Assembly: GCF_000614185.1 (NCBI RefSeq)
Contig: NZ_BAKM01000032.1
Location: forward strand, 1-64,000
Direction: 5' to 3'
DNA from: Phocaeicola sartorii JCM 17136 = DSM 21941
GTDB lineage: Bacteria > Bacteroidota > Bacteroidia > Bacteroidales > Bacteroidaceae
Length of the DNA: 64,000 bases
Positions 26,660 to 36,322 of the stretch are shown here, in pieces. Under the pieces are notes generated by a model. The model made no database searches and was not told where the DNA came from. It saw nothing but the letters and a program-made list of their open reading frames with translations. Positions within the stretch are counted from its first letter, which is position 1; every line of letters starts with the position of its first letter. A program made the translations under genes and the position numbers.

Positions 26660-28914
26660 TTAAAAATCTCTTTTCTCAGCAGAAAAGAATACTGAAAAAC
26701 GGCTTCCCACACCAACTTCAGAGGAAAGTGCGATTCGTCCGCCCAGCTTTTCGACTATCACTTTACAAATAAAAAGTCCCAAACCTGTGCCTTGTACAAA
26801 CTCATCTTTCTTGTAAAACCGGCTGAATATCACTTTTTGTTCGGACTTTGAAATTCCTATGCCCGTATCTTCCACATAGAGTTCCACTTCATGCCGTTCC
26901 TCCACATAGTTCCATCCCAATTTTATATATCCTTTCGTGGTAAACTTGGCCGCATTATTCAAGAAATTGGTGATCACTTGAACCAGCCTGTCCCTGTCCA
27001 GATGCACCCACACCGTTCCATCTCCTTTTTCCAGGCTGAACTCCAGTGTCCGAGGCATCAGCAAGCTATGTGTCTGATATATTTCATCCACGACAGCGGC
27101 CAAAGACCAGTCCTCATTATTGAATGAAAAGTAACCGGACTCGATGCGGGATATTTCGAGTATATCGTTTATCAACTTCAACAACAGTTCGTTGTTACGA
27201 GTAATCGTATCTATAAATTGTTTCTTTTCCTCATCGGAAAACTCCATGTCGGGCGAAGCCAGCAAGTTAGAGAATCCCACAATGGCATTCAGCGGAGTAC
27301 GGATCTCATGGCTCATATTGGCTAGAAAAGATTCTTTCAGTTCTGCTTTTTCAGCCACTTCACGCGCTTCTATTAATTCTTGCTCTCTTTTTTTATACTC
27401 CTCTATATTTAGTAAAAGCCCTGTTGTCTTCTGCTCTCCAAAGATGCTCTTCATTGTGCTGCATCTCAGTTCCCACCACTGGTAACCCTTCCCGTCAAAA
27501 TCACACTGCAACTCCACAAACCGCTTTCCATCAATCATGTCCCTATGCAAGATAGATTCTACTTGAGGCAGGAAACTGGGATGAATAAAAGAGCAGAATA
27601 CGCTTACATCCAGCGAATACGATTCCAAATCACTTTTTTTACCCAAGAAACTATCGAAAATCATCTTGTCCTTTTTCAATCTCCACGCATAGGAATCACT
27701 GCCCGCCACAGCCAAAGCCAGCGACTCTTTTTCATCCTCCAAAGCATAAAGGACATTACGCTTTCTCTGAGTCTCGCGCCAATACAAATAGGTGACAAAC
27801 GCTAGCAGACACGAAACAAAAAGGCTCCGCCTACCCAAAGAAACCACCACAAAAAGGGAGAACGCACTTTAAAGGGAACATTTATCACTGTGTATTCCGC
27901 CGGTATGTCTTTCAGCCCCATCCCTCCCCGATGTAAAATATTCCAGTCTATATAATATTCTTTGGCACTCTCCCGAATAGGGATACAAGAGATGTCCTCC
28001 CCGTTCAACACACGGACAGCTGTCTTCACCTGTTCTTCCACCTGAACAGGCATGGGAGTGATATATCCTCCCAGAAAATTATACCCGCAGTCAAAAAGTT
28101 CATTGATAGCTGTAAAACGGAAACGAGTGGAAGAGGAAGCGATGGTAACGGTCACATAGTCGAATTTAAGTTGCAAGTACGGACGGCTTCCATATTTGCT
28201 CACAGCCCATATAAAATCTTTCTCGGGCCTGGCACTCCTGTTCCATTGCTTGGACGGATTACGGACGGAGTATCCGGAAAAGACGATCTTCCCTTTTTTA
28301 GATTCTCTAACTACCGTCGCCCAGTTAAAACGCCAATCCAAATTATCAATAATGGAGTCGGTCACCAACTGTTCACGGGCATCCTCCCTTATTTTGCGAT
28401 CTATAAACGTATAATCCAATACTGTATAAATATCGCGTTGACCGGTTATCTTTTCAATCATTCTAAGATTCTTCTTCAAATCAATCTTATCATGAAATCC
28501 GGTGAGGTTGGGATATTGCTCTATAAGCCCCCAGTTGGGATAATTCACTCCGGCAAAGATCGTAGGAGTTTCCTTCAGCAAAGGATGGTGTGTTTTCAAT
28601 AAAGAATAGGTAGCCTGGTCTTCATTGACAAGGATCACATCGGGTTTCCAGTGCGTACAAGTATCAAGCAGTCTCTTTATAGCCCTAATCTCACCGGGCT
28701 CATCGTACTGTTCGCAATCCAGATAGAAATAATGGATATCCGCAGAAAAGGAGGAAGAAGAAAATTCCTTCTCTATCAACCTATTATATTCCTTATATCC
28801 CGGATAGTCTTTTTCATAAGAATGAATAACCAGCACATTGCATTCTTTCTCCGAGCAAGAAGCCAAGAAAAGCTCTATTATGCAAAAACTTATGATTAGA
28901 TCAATTATACGCAT
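26660..28914 (-). CDS. Sensor histidine kinase with periplasmic ABC-type sensor domain, frame interrupted once
   Basis: About 751 residues when one base is restored near 27833. A lipoprotein-like signal (FCIIELFLASCSEK) leads to a periplasmic binding-protein-like domain (about 25-340). A membrane helix, a PAS-like region and the kinase follow: H box SHEIRTPLNAIVGFSNLL, N box QVITNFLNNAAKFT, G1 VEDTGIGIS, G2 GTGLGLFI. There is no receiver domain. The gene lies 81 bp upstream of the sigma-54 activator on the same strand, but that activator lacks a receiver, so a phosphorelay between them is not supported. Ligand unknown. Confidence 0.85.
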
Positions 28915-29108
28915 ATATTTTTTACTCTAAAGACCCATTCAGGCAATCCCCGCCATACCTTACTTTTTATTGCCCCGTCAATACGTTCAATCATGTTTTG
29001 CAAAAGTGATAAAAAAGAAGAAGATAAACAAAAAATAACCATTAAAAATAGACATCCTTTTACTTTTTTGTGAAGAAGAGGACATTCAGCCTAAAGTTTC
29101 ATTCAAAA

Positions 29109-29145
29109 AAAGAGGAAGTTCTTCCTTACGGAGCACTTCCTCTTT
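29109..29145 (-). terminator. Terminator after the inositol-phosphate synthase gene
   Basis: AAAGAGGAAGT (29109-29119) pairs with ACTTCCTCTTT (29135-29145); T-run on the minus strand beyond 29109. From 28915 to 29104 I see no gene, only A-rich DNA and a possible kinase promoter (CACTTTTG on the minus strand near 29000). Confidence 0.85.
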
Positions 29146-29170
29146 CTATCTATTATGGATATACAGAATT

Positions 29171-30478
29171 TTAATCTATCTCCTGATCGGCTTCATAACC
29201 ACCCATTTCACGAATAGCGTTCTTCAAGATAGCATACTGCTGGAAGAGGTGATTGACCGGAATTTCGTTTTCCGTATAATCGTGCATCGGACTCTTCAAG
29301 AAGAAGCTCAGGAAACGCTGAATGCCAAAACGTCCCGCACGTGCGGCCAAGTCGCTCAACAATACCAAATCCAAGCACAAAGGAGCGGCAAGAATAGAGT
29401 CGCGGCACAGGAAGTTAATCTTGATCTGCATGGGGTAGCCCATCCAGCCGAAGATATCAATATTATCCCAACCTTCTTTATTGTCATTACGAGGCGGATA
29501 GTAGTTGATACGCACTTTGTGATAATAATCCGTGTACAAGTCCGGTTGGTCTTCTGGAACAAGGATAGATTCCAATGTAGATAATTTGCTGACCTCTTTA
29601 GTATGGAAGTTAGCCGGTTCATCCAACACCAGACCATCACGATTACCAAGAATGTTTGTAGAGAACCAACCGTCCAAACCTAAACAACGGGTTCCGATAA
29701 TCGGTGCGAAACCTGATTTAACCAATGTCTGGCCTGTCTTGAAGTCCTTACCTGCGATAGGCATTTTAGTTTTTTCAGCCAATTCCCACATTGCCGGAAT
29801 ATCAACGGTTGTATTAGGTGCTCCCATAATGAAAGGACATCCTTCCGACAATGCAGCATAAGCATAGCACATAGACGGAGCGATGTGAGCTTTATCATCA
29901 TCTTTCATGGCCTGTTCCAATGCAGCCAATGTTCCGTGTATCTTTTCATCAACAGGAACATAAATTTCTGTAGAAGCAGCCCAAAGCACTACAATACGGT
30001 CACAGTTGTTAGCAACTTTAAAATTGCGGATATCTTCACGCAACTGTTCCATCATATCCCAACGGTTCTTGCAGTCTTTCACGTTGTCACCATCCAGACG
30101 GCTGGCATAATTGTGATCGAAAGCAGCTTTCATTGGAACTATTTTCTCCAATTCATCCTTTACAGGATTGATGTCTTTTTCTTTTAAAACCTCAGCATTG
30201 ATCGCTGATTCGTAAGCATTAGCCGGATAAACATCCCATGCTCCAAAAACAATGTCATTCAAGTTTGCCAATGGAACAATTTCGCCATAGTGCAAATACT
30301 TTTTATTCTCTCCACGGCCAACACGCATTTTATCATATTGAGTCATAGATCCGACAGGTTTTGCCAGTCCCTTACGAGCCATCAGCACACCTGTCATAAA
30401 AGTTGAAGTAACAGCGCCCAATCCAACACAAAGAACGCCTAATTTACCGGTTGCCGGTTTCACATTCATTTTTTCCAT
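29171..30478 (-). CDS. ino1: myo-Inositol-1-phosphate synthase
   Basis: About 435 residues from ATG 30478 (MEKMNVKPATGKLG). The NAD-binding turn VLCVGLGAVTSTFMTGV is N-terminal. VLWAASTEIYVPV, GAPNTTVDIPAM, the substrate region GKDFKTGQTLVKSG and SNILGNRDG-type residues follow the prokaryotic/eukaryotic synthase pattern. The enzyme turns glucose-6-phosphate into inositol-1-phosphate. In Bacteroidales this feeds inositol lipids. It is divergent from the PfkB kinase and next to an operon with a nucleotidyltransferase and a CDP-alcohol phosphotransferase. Confidence 0.92.
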   Translation of the reverse strand: MEKMNVKPATGKLGVLCVGLGAVTSTFMTGVLMARKGLAKPVGSMTQYDKMRVGRGENKKYLHYGEIVPLANLNDIVFGAWDVYPANAYESAINAEVLKEKDINPVKDELEKIVPMKAAFDHNYASRLDGDNVKDCKNRWDMMEQLREDIRNFKVANNCDRIVVLWAASTEIYVPVDEKIHGTLAALEQAMKDDDKAHIAPSMCYAYAALSEGCPFIMGAPNTTVDIPAMWELAEKTKMPIAGKDFKTGQTLVKSGFAPIIGTRCLGLDGWFSTNILGNRDGLVLDEPANFHTKEVSKLSTLESILVPEDQPDLYTDYYHKVRINYYPPRNDNKEGWDNIDIFGWMGYPMQIKINFLCRDSILAAPLCLDLVLLSDLAARAGRFGIQRFLSFFLKSPMHDYTENEIPVNHLFQQYAILKNAIREMGGYEADQEID

Positions 30479-30532
30479 TCTAATTTCTTTGTTAAAATTG
30501 CATCTCATAGCAGAGATTAAGATAATTTGTGC

Positions 30533-30540
30533 CAAAGTTA
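30533..30540 (-). promoter_or_regulatory. ino1 promoter -7 box
   Basis: Minus-strand TAACTTTG matches TAnnTTTG, 54 bp before ATG 30478. It is arranged back-to-back with the kinase promoter at 30584. Confidence 0.5.
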
Positions 30541-30583
30541 CACCTTCTTTTGAAAACTTCCATGCTTTTTCTAGTTTTTTTTG

Positions 30584-30591
30584 TAGCTTTG
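30584..30591 (+). promoter_or_regulatory. PfkB kinase promoter -7 box
   Basis: TAGCTTTG matches TAnnTTTG, with a T-run about 15-20 bp upstream; 22 bp before the start codon. Confidence 0.5.
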
Positions 30592-30613
30592 CGACCGTTT
30601 AATATAAATAAGT

Positions 30614-31510
30614 ATGAATGATATTTGTTGCATAGGTCACATTACATTAGATAAAATAGTAACACCCAGAAAAACGACTTATATGCCCGGCGGGACTTCT
30701 TATTATTTCTCACATGGAATCAGCCACTTAAAGGATACAAAACATTATCAACTGGTCACAGCACTGGCTCCCAATGAATTTAAAGCAGTTGAAGAGATCC
30801 GCGCCAAAGGTATCAAAGTTACTGTTATTCCCAGTCGCCGGACGGTATATTTCGAGAATACATACGGTGAAAATCAAGACAACCGCACCCAACGGGTACT
30901 GGCTAAAGCCGATCCTTTTACAGTAGAGCAACTAAAGAATATAAATGCACATATTTTTCATTTGGGAAGCCTTTTAGCAGATGATTTTTCATTGGATGTT
31001 GTAAAATATCTTTCCACTAAAGGTATATTGGCTGTAGATGCACAAGGGTACTTACGCGAAGTCCGGGATGAAAAAGTTTATCCGACAGATTGGACAGACA
31101 AGACAAAAGCACTAAAATATATTGACATCCTAAAAGTAAATGAGCACGAAATGGAAGTGCTGACCGGCCAGACAGACATAAAAAAAGCCGCCCTGCAACT
31201 TGCGGAATGGGGAGTAAAAGAGGTATTGATCACATTGGGAAGTTTAGGATCGATAATTTATGCGGAAGGTAAATTTCATAAAATTCCAGCCTATCCTCCT
31301 AAAGACATCGTAGATGCCACTGGCTGTGGAGATACTTATGCCACAGGATATCTATATATGCGCAACAAAGGAGCTTCCTATGAAGAAGCCGGTTGTTTTG
31401 CAGCAGCCATGTCAACGCTGAAATTAGAGGCGTCCGGTCCTTTCAGCAAAACCGAAGAGGATGTATGGAATCTGATCCGAACCAGTCTCCTGAAAGCTGA
31501 GGAAATTTAA
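30614..31510 (+). CDS. PfkB-family carbohydrate kinase
   Basis: 298 residues. The ribokinase fold is supported by YMPGGTSYYFSHG (substrate glycine pair), ILKVNEHEMEVLTG and the anion-hole/catalytic motif DATGCGDTYATGYL. The substrate is not identifiable. Its divergence from ino1 suggests a link to inositol: archaeal myo-inositol 3-kinase is a PfkB protein. That is inference only. It converges with the nine-gene operon end at 31563. Confidence 0.82.
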   Translation: MNDICCIGHITLDKIVTPRKTTYMPGGTSYYFSHGISHLKDTKHYQLVTALAPNEFKAVEEIRAKGIKVTVIPSRRTVYFENTYGENQDNRTQRVLAKADPFTVEQLKNINAHIFHLGSLLADDFSLDVVKYLSTKGILAVDAQGYLREVRDEKVYPTDWTDKTKALKYIDILKVNEHEMEVLTGQTDIKKAALQLAEWGVKEVLITLGSLGSIIYAEGKFHKIPAYPPKDIVDATGCGDTYATGYLYMRNKGASYEEAGCFAAAMSTLKLEASGPFSKTEEDVWNLIRTSLLKAEEI

Positions 31511-31562
31511 GAACAAGGAACAATCCCGATAAAGCCCGACAGGCAACATGGGGATTTTCATT

Positions 31563-32761
31563 TCAACTTCTTTCCACATCAGCATACCACGAATAGAACA
31601 ATACGACACAAAAAGAAATAAAGGGTATGATAAATGACAAGGACATGGTACTATTATCCGCCACATAGCCCATCAGCACAGGACCAACGGCCCCTCCTAC
31701 GGGCGACATCATCAGGAAGGAAGAAGCTCGCTTGGTTTTTTCTCCCAATCCCTTCAAAGATATGGCAAAAATAGTGGGAAACATAATAGCTCGAACACAT
31801 ATACCAACAACAAGGCTATTAATGAAACCTTTCCTAAATTACAAACGATAAGAAATGTAGCCGCTACCGTTCCAAAAGCACAACATAGCAACACTCTCTC
31901 CGCACGGATTCGCTGCATAATCCAGCTACCGGCAAAACGTCCGCACATAAATAATCCAAGCCCGCCGAAAGAAAGCACCACCGCTGCATCACGAGCATTC
32001 ATCCACCCGTCATCCACCACATAATTGATAAAAAAACTATTAATGGAAATCTCCGCTATTTCATAACAGAACAACGCCAATACCCCGAATAAGAATAATT
32101 TGTGCGACCATAAGCTTTTGGAGGCCGCTTCTCCACCCGCCAGATCATCTGCATGAACAATCTCCGGAAGTTTTATGCGGGAAAAAATCAATGCCACTAT
32201 CAGTACAACCACTCCCATCAACATATAAGGATACGAAACATTTGCCTCCCCCTTCCCCGAAAACAATAACAGTCCTCCCACTAAAGGGCCGCAAATACAT
32301 CCTAACCCATTAAAAGACTGAGCCAGATTCAACCGGCTGGCAGCTGTCTCTCTATCCCCCAGTTCTGTCATATAAGGATTTGCCGCCGTTTCCAAAAAGA
32401 CCAAACCGCAGGCAATGACAAACAAAGAGAACAAGAAAAAATCAAATGACATCCAATACTCGCCGGGAATAAACATCAGCGACCCAATTCCATAGAGCAA
32501 TAGTCCGAAAACAACTCCCCTACGATATCCATATTTGGTTATAAACAGTCCTGCAGGAACAGCCATTACGAAGTAACCCAGATAAAACATCACCTGCACC
32601 ATGGCCGAATGAGTACGGGTAATATCCATCACCTCCTGGAAATGTTTGTTCAACACATCGAGAATAGCATGTGCAAATCCCCATAAAAAGAACAAAGAGG
32701 TTACCAAAACAAAAGGAACCAAATAGTCCCTTTTTACCAATGCATGTCTTTGCGCCTTCAT
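31563..32761 (-). CDS. FucP-like sugar MFS transporter, frame interrupted once
   Basis: About 399 residues when one base is restored at about 31790 (GAGCTATTATG to GAGGCTATTATG), joining LVYVFEAIMFPTIFAISLKGLG. It has 12 membrane segments. FLWGFAHAILDVLNKHFQ and CGLVFLETAANPYMTELG are typical of the fucose/glucose:H+ symporter group. It is the last gene of a leftward operon of nine. The substrate could be inositol or a sugar; not determinable. Confidence 0.85.
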
Positions 32762-32767
32762 TCCTTA

Positions 32768-33490
32768 TTATAATAATGCGGGCAATTGTGCCAGATCTGT
32801 AATAATCACATCAGGAACAGATTCGTCAATAACTTCTCCTCCCCAGCCTTCTCCTTTCAACCAAGCCACACGGCAACCTACAGCTTTGGCCGGAACAACA
32901 TCTTTTGAGAAAGAATCTCCGACCACCAGCACATTCTTTGCCACAAATCCCATAGCATCCACTCCAAGTCCATAGATAGCGGGATCCGGTTTACGAACCC
33001 CCACTACAGAGGATTCAATAATCTCATCAAAAAAATCCAAGAGCCCGAAGTCTTTTAAAATGGTCTGGATATTACCATAAAAATTAGAAACCAACACCAA
33101 TTTATATTTCTCCGCCAGCTTTTCCACCACCGGACGGGTTATCTGCAATATATCCAACACATACCCATAACAACTGTCTGCCACCTTTGTGGCATAAGAT
33201 TGCAATTGCGACTCATCCATAGTCAACTTTCTCTGTTCAGCCAGCCATTCCACCTGAAGTTTGGTCTTGATAGAAAGCACATCATGAAAATTATGCCAAG
33301 GCTGTACAAAAGGGTATCTGGCCAATGCTCTTTCCCCGAAGACATACGCCTCACGGAAACTTTCCTTATCCACCGGCACCTGATGTTCCATATACTTATC
33401 CCATAACACCGCGGCCCAATGACGGCTGTTCGTATCTATCGTACCGCCATAATCAAATATAACTCCCTGAATATCTTTCAACGCATTCAT
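32768..33490 (-). CDS. HAD-superfamily hydrolase
   Basis: 240 residues. Motif I is FDYGGTIDT with Gly where the second Asp of DxDGT usually sits. Motif II is LVSNF, motif III RKPDP, and motif IV VLVVGDSFSKDVV. Many members are small-molecule phosphatases; the missing general-acid Asp leaves activity open. The start overlaps the end of the flippase-like gene at 33490. As part of this operon it could remove a phosphate from a headgroup intermediate (inference). Confidence 0.85.
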   Translation of the reverse strand: MNALKDIQGVIFDYGGTIDTNSRHWAAVLWDKYMEHQVPVDKESFREAYVFGERALARYPFVQPWHNFHDVLSIKTKLQVEWLAEQRKLTMDESQLQSYATKVADSCYGYVLDILQITRPVVEKLAEKYKLVLVSNFYGNIQTILKDFGLLDFFDEIIESSVVGVRKPDPAIYGLGVDAMGFVAKNVLVVGDSFSKDVVPAKAVGCRVAWLKGEGWGGEVIDESVPDVIITDLAQLPALL

Positions 33491-34497
33491 TATCTTATTT
33501 TATTAGCAGGTGTACCGTTGCCGACTTTCATCAGCAACACACCAATTACAATCCAAATCAATTCACGTACACGGGTTATCAATCCGGTATATACACCGAA
33601 AGCCCCCGGAATGGCCAGTCCTCCTACGGCTAAGGCAAAACCTCCTTCGCGCGCTCCCAATTGCATAGGCGAGAAAAAGAACAAATTGGCAAATAAAGAA
33701 GTAAATGCCATAATCAGGATACAAGCCGGAAAACTGACATCTGTTGTCAGAATATTCAATATGAAATACACTTCCAGACATCCTATAATCCGGGCCATGA
33801 ATTCCAGACTCAACGAGGCATAAAATGTAGTTCTACGCTGTTTGTGCAGTTCCGCTATCTGACTGTCCACACGTTCCAAAGCCTCACGTTTGTTTTCCGA
33901 AAAACGTCTGGCCCATCCTTTGACAAAAGGAATATGCTGAAGCAATTTTAAAGTACGGACAGCCATACCGTTTTTGTATCCTTTCATAAAAAAATAAATG
34001 GCTAAAAGAGAAACCGCACCCACAATGGCCAGCATAGTCCCCATGGCAATATCCACAGGACGTAAAGCCAAGTACAGGAAAATAGAAAAAAACCAAAAGC
34101 AAAAATGCGAGAAAATATGCATCATCACATAAAGAATAACCGACGATGTCGCCTTACTGCCCCCGACATAAGGAGTCAGCTCCATAATACGGTAAGGCTC
34201 TCCCCCCATCAATCCCACCGGAGTGGCATAATTCAGTGCAAATCCGGAAACAGTCAGTTTATAAACTTTCCAAAATGGAATAGGTGTTCCCTTTTTTCCA
34301 TCCCGGATGATAATGTACCAGGAAAGGGTATTGAACAGATAAATGATAATCCATAACCCGATTACAGCCGGCAACCAAATTCCTGCCCGGCGCAAGTTAG
34401 CCAGTAGTTCGTCATACTCCATATCAAAAGAACAGAGCATCACTACGATAGCTGCAATTCCAAATATCAGGAATATATTTCTATATTTACTTTTCAC
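33490..34497 (-). CDS. Flippase-like membrane protein (LPG synthase TM / UPF0104 family)
   Basis: 335 residues with about eight membrane segments. GFALNYATPVGLMGGEPYRIMELTPYVG is the diagnostic region, and near the end LGAREGGFALAVGGLAIPGA is also conserved. Relatives include the flippase half of MprF and AglD-type proteins. There is no catalytic LPG synthase domain. A 4-bp overlap with the CDP-alcohol phosphotransferase gene (34494-34497) suggests that it moves or exposes that enzyme's lipid product. Confidence 0.85.
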   Translation of the reverse strand: MKSKYRNIFLIFGIAAIVVMLCSFDMEYDELLANLRRAGIWLPAVIGLWIIIYLFNTLSWYIIIRDGKKGTPIPFWKVYKLTVSGFALNYATPVGLMGGEPYRIMELTPYVGGSKATSSVILYVMMHIFSHFCFWFFSIFLYLALRPVDIAMGTMLAIVGAVSLLAIYFFMKGYKNGMAVRTLKLLQHIPFVKGWARRFSENKREALERVDSQIAELHKQRRTTFYASLSLEFMARIIGCLEVYFILNILTTDVSFPACILIMAFTSLFANLFFFSPMQLGAREGGFALAVGGLAIPGAFGVYTGLITRVRELIWIVIGVLLMKVGNGTPANKIR

Positions 34498-35444
34498 TTC
34501 GTCGTGTATTTATAATATAATCGTGCACAAACCGCCTCGTGGCAATGGCGCATATATACAAACAAAGAGGTCATGACAACAACCTCGAACACAAAATACA
34601 ACCATGGCTCACCCATCAGCAAACTGATATATAAAGCAATGGCACGTGTATTGAAAGTCAAGATATTGGTATATTTCATCAAAGGTTTGCTGGCCGCACG
34701 AAATTCATCCCGTAATTCCTGTGGGATATTATCTCCATACTTTTCCTTTACCAAAGCATAAAACTGCTGGAAATTAGGAGTCATTCTTTCCTGCTGACGT
34801 GTATAATTACCATAAAAATACAAGAAAGCTTTCCACCAGAAGTTCCCCTTCCAAGGCAGACTATAGAAGATCTCACGTTGTTGTTTGAAATTGTCCAATT
34901 CGCTTCCACTTTTTCCTTTCAGAAAGTATAAATGAATATTGCGGTAATAATCCGCCAAGGTACATTGCTTACTGTGACAAACAGTACCCGAGAAAGCCGC
35001 CAATATCCAAATAAAAATACCCCAGTGCATCCCGTCGCCGATGTGAAACGGCATGGACTGGTTCATCAGTCTGAGACAAATCGCCACATAAATGGTAAAA
35101 AACCAAAGATCGCCGGCAAATCCGTCCAACATACGCCCCCACTGGGTTTTCTGCCCCGTCAGACGTGCCAATTGTCCGTCCGCGCTGTCATAATGATTGG
35201 CCCACATCAACAAAAGGATACCAATAAGAGTATGTTTCATATCAGGATAATAAAACATCACTCCCGCACCTATACCTAAAATGATAGAGAGAATGGTTAC
35301 CACATTAGGGTGCACCTTTAATTTCTTAAAAAATAACGCCCATGCATAGCCTATGGGACGGTTGAAATAAATATCCAGGAACTCCTCTGTGTCCATGGAT
35401 TTGAAAGAAGCCTCTATTCCTTTCTTCTCACTTTCTGTACTCAT
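34494..35444 (-). CDS. CDP-alcohol phosphatidyltransferase family enzyme
   Basis: 316 residues with about six membrane helices. The family motif reads D86-x2-D89-G-x2-A-R94-x8-G103-x3-D107, but the last Asp is at 112, i.e. x4 instead of the usual x3. It transfers a phospho-alcohol from a CDP donor. With inositol-phosphate synthase nearby and a cytidylyltransferase-like gene in the operon, an inositol-phosphate phosphodiester product is plausible. Coupled by 4 bp to the next gene and 7 bp after the ATP-grasp gene. Confidence 0.88.
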   Translation of the reverse strand: MSTESEKKGIEASFKSMDTEEFLDIYFNRPIGYAWALFFKKLKVHPNVVTILSIILGIGAGVMFYYPDMKHTLIGILLLMWANHYDSADGQLARLTGQKTQWGRMLDGFAGDLWFFTIYVAICLRLMNQSMPFHIGDGMHWGIFIWILAAFSGTVCHSKQCTLADYYRNIHLYFLKGKSGSELDNFKQQREIFYSLPWKGNFWWKAFLYFYGNYTRQQERMTPNFQQFYALVKEKYGDNIPQELRDEFRAASKPLMKYTNILTFNTRAIALYISLLMGEPWLYFVFEVVVMTSLFVYMRHCHEAVCARLYYKYTTK

Positions 35445-35451
35445 GTTTTTT

Positions 35452-36303
35452 TTATTTCATTTGCTTTTTAGCCCGGTTATAAATGCACTCCGCAATTTTA
35501 CCTCCCGCTTCCTCACGGCAACGGGCAAAGCTGGGCCAGTCATTAAAATCGATTATCCGCAATGTTCCGTCAGCTGAAATCACACAATCCCCTCCGTAAA
35601 TGGGAACATTCAGCGCCTCGGCAGCTTTATCACTTTGTGTTTTCAATTCCTCTACACTAAAAGGAAATCCTTTAGCTATTCCGTTTATTTTCTCCAGACC
35701 AAACTTGCTGTGCGAACAAGGAGACGGATAAAACCAATAAAAGAAATCAGTTCCATGCACTCCGTAGAATTTCACCAAGTCACCTTGCAAATGTTCGTTT
35801 ATGACCGCAACAGGAATACCACGTTTACGGAAATCAGCCAATATATCTTCCACCTCCTCCTTACAGGTAGCATAGGCTACATCTTCTTTCACCATAGCAT
35901 GGGAATCTCCCCGTTTCACCCAGCAAGGGTAACAATTATCCAAATACTCGTCTGCTGTGGAAATTATAAAACTTTGCGGATGAGGAATCCCGCTCTTTAT
36001 AAGTAATTCCGTCATGGGTTTACGCACGCAATTATCTATGCCGTAGGCCGAGTTTATCACCAACGCCCCCTCATCCTCCAAAGACCTCAAACGAGCTATC
36101 GTTACTTTATCACGGGCCATATCAAAAATAATATCCCCTTTGATATTCTGTTCCACAAAATCTTTCTCAGCATAAACATTCACTTCACATCCCAACCTCC
36201 GTAACTCTTCCGCCACCTTATTGAATATGGCGGCATCATTGTCCACATGATTAGGTGAATATTCATTTCCACGGCTTACTCCTATTATTGAAATCACATC
36301 CAT
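35452..36303 (-). CDS. ATP-grasp domain protein
   Basis: 283 residues. A pre-ATP-grasp region is followed by CWVKRGDSHAMVKEDVAYA (lysine contacts for ATP), INEHLQGDLVKFYGV and the Mg2+ region LRIIDFNDWPSFARC. It resembles RimK/D-Ala-ligase-like enzymes that join a carboxylate to an amine or thiol. The partner substrate is unknown. The position between the nucleotidyltransferase and the CDP-alcohol transferase suggests that it decorates the same headgroup. Confidence 0.8.
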   Translation of the reverse strand: MDVISIIGVSRGNEYSPNHVDNDAAIFNKVAEELRRLGCEVNVYAEKDFVEQNIKGDIIFDMARDKVTIARLRSLEDEGALVINSAYGIDNCVRKPMTELLIKSGIPHPQSFIISTADEYLDNCYPCWVKRGDSHAMVKEDVAYATCKEEVEDILADFRKRGIPVAVINEHLQGDLVKFYGVHGTDFFYWFYPSPCSHSKFGLEKINGIAKGFPFSVEELKTQSDKAAEALNVPIYGGDCVISADGTLRIIDFNDWPSFARCREEAGGKIAECIYNRAKKQMK

Positions 36304-36322
36304 TCCTTTTGTTGTGTTTAAA

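Noticed and set aside
31511..31562. Terminator between the PfkB and MFS genes
   Set aside because: Only weak AATCCC/GGGATT pairing without a T-run; not strong enough to call.
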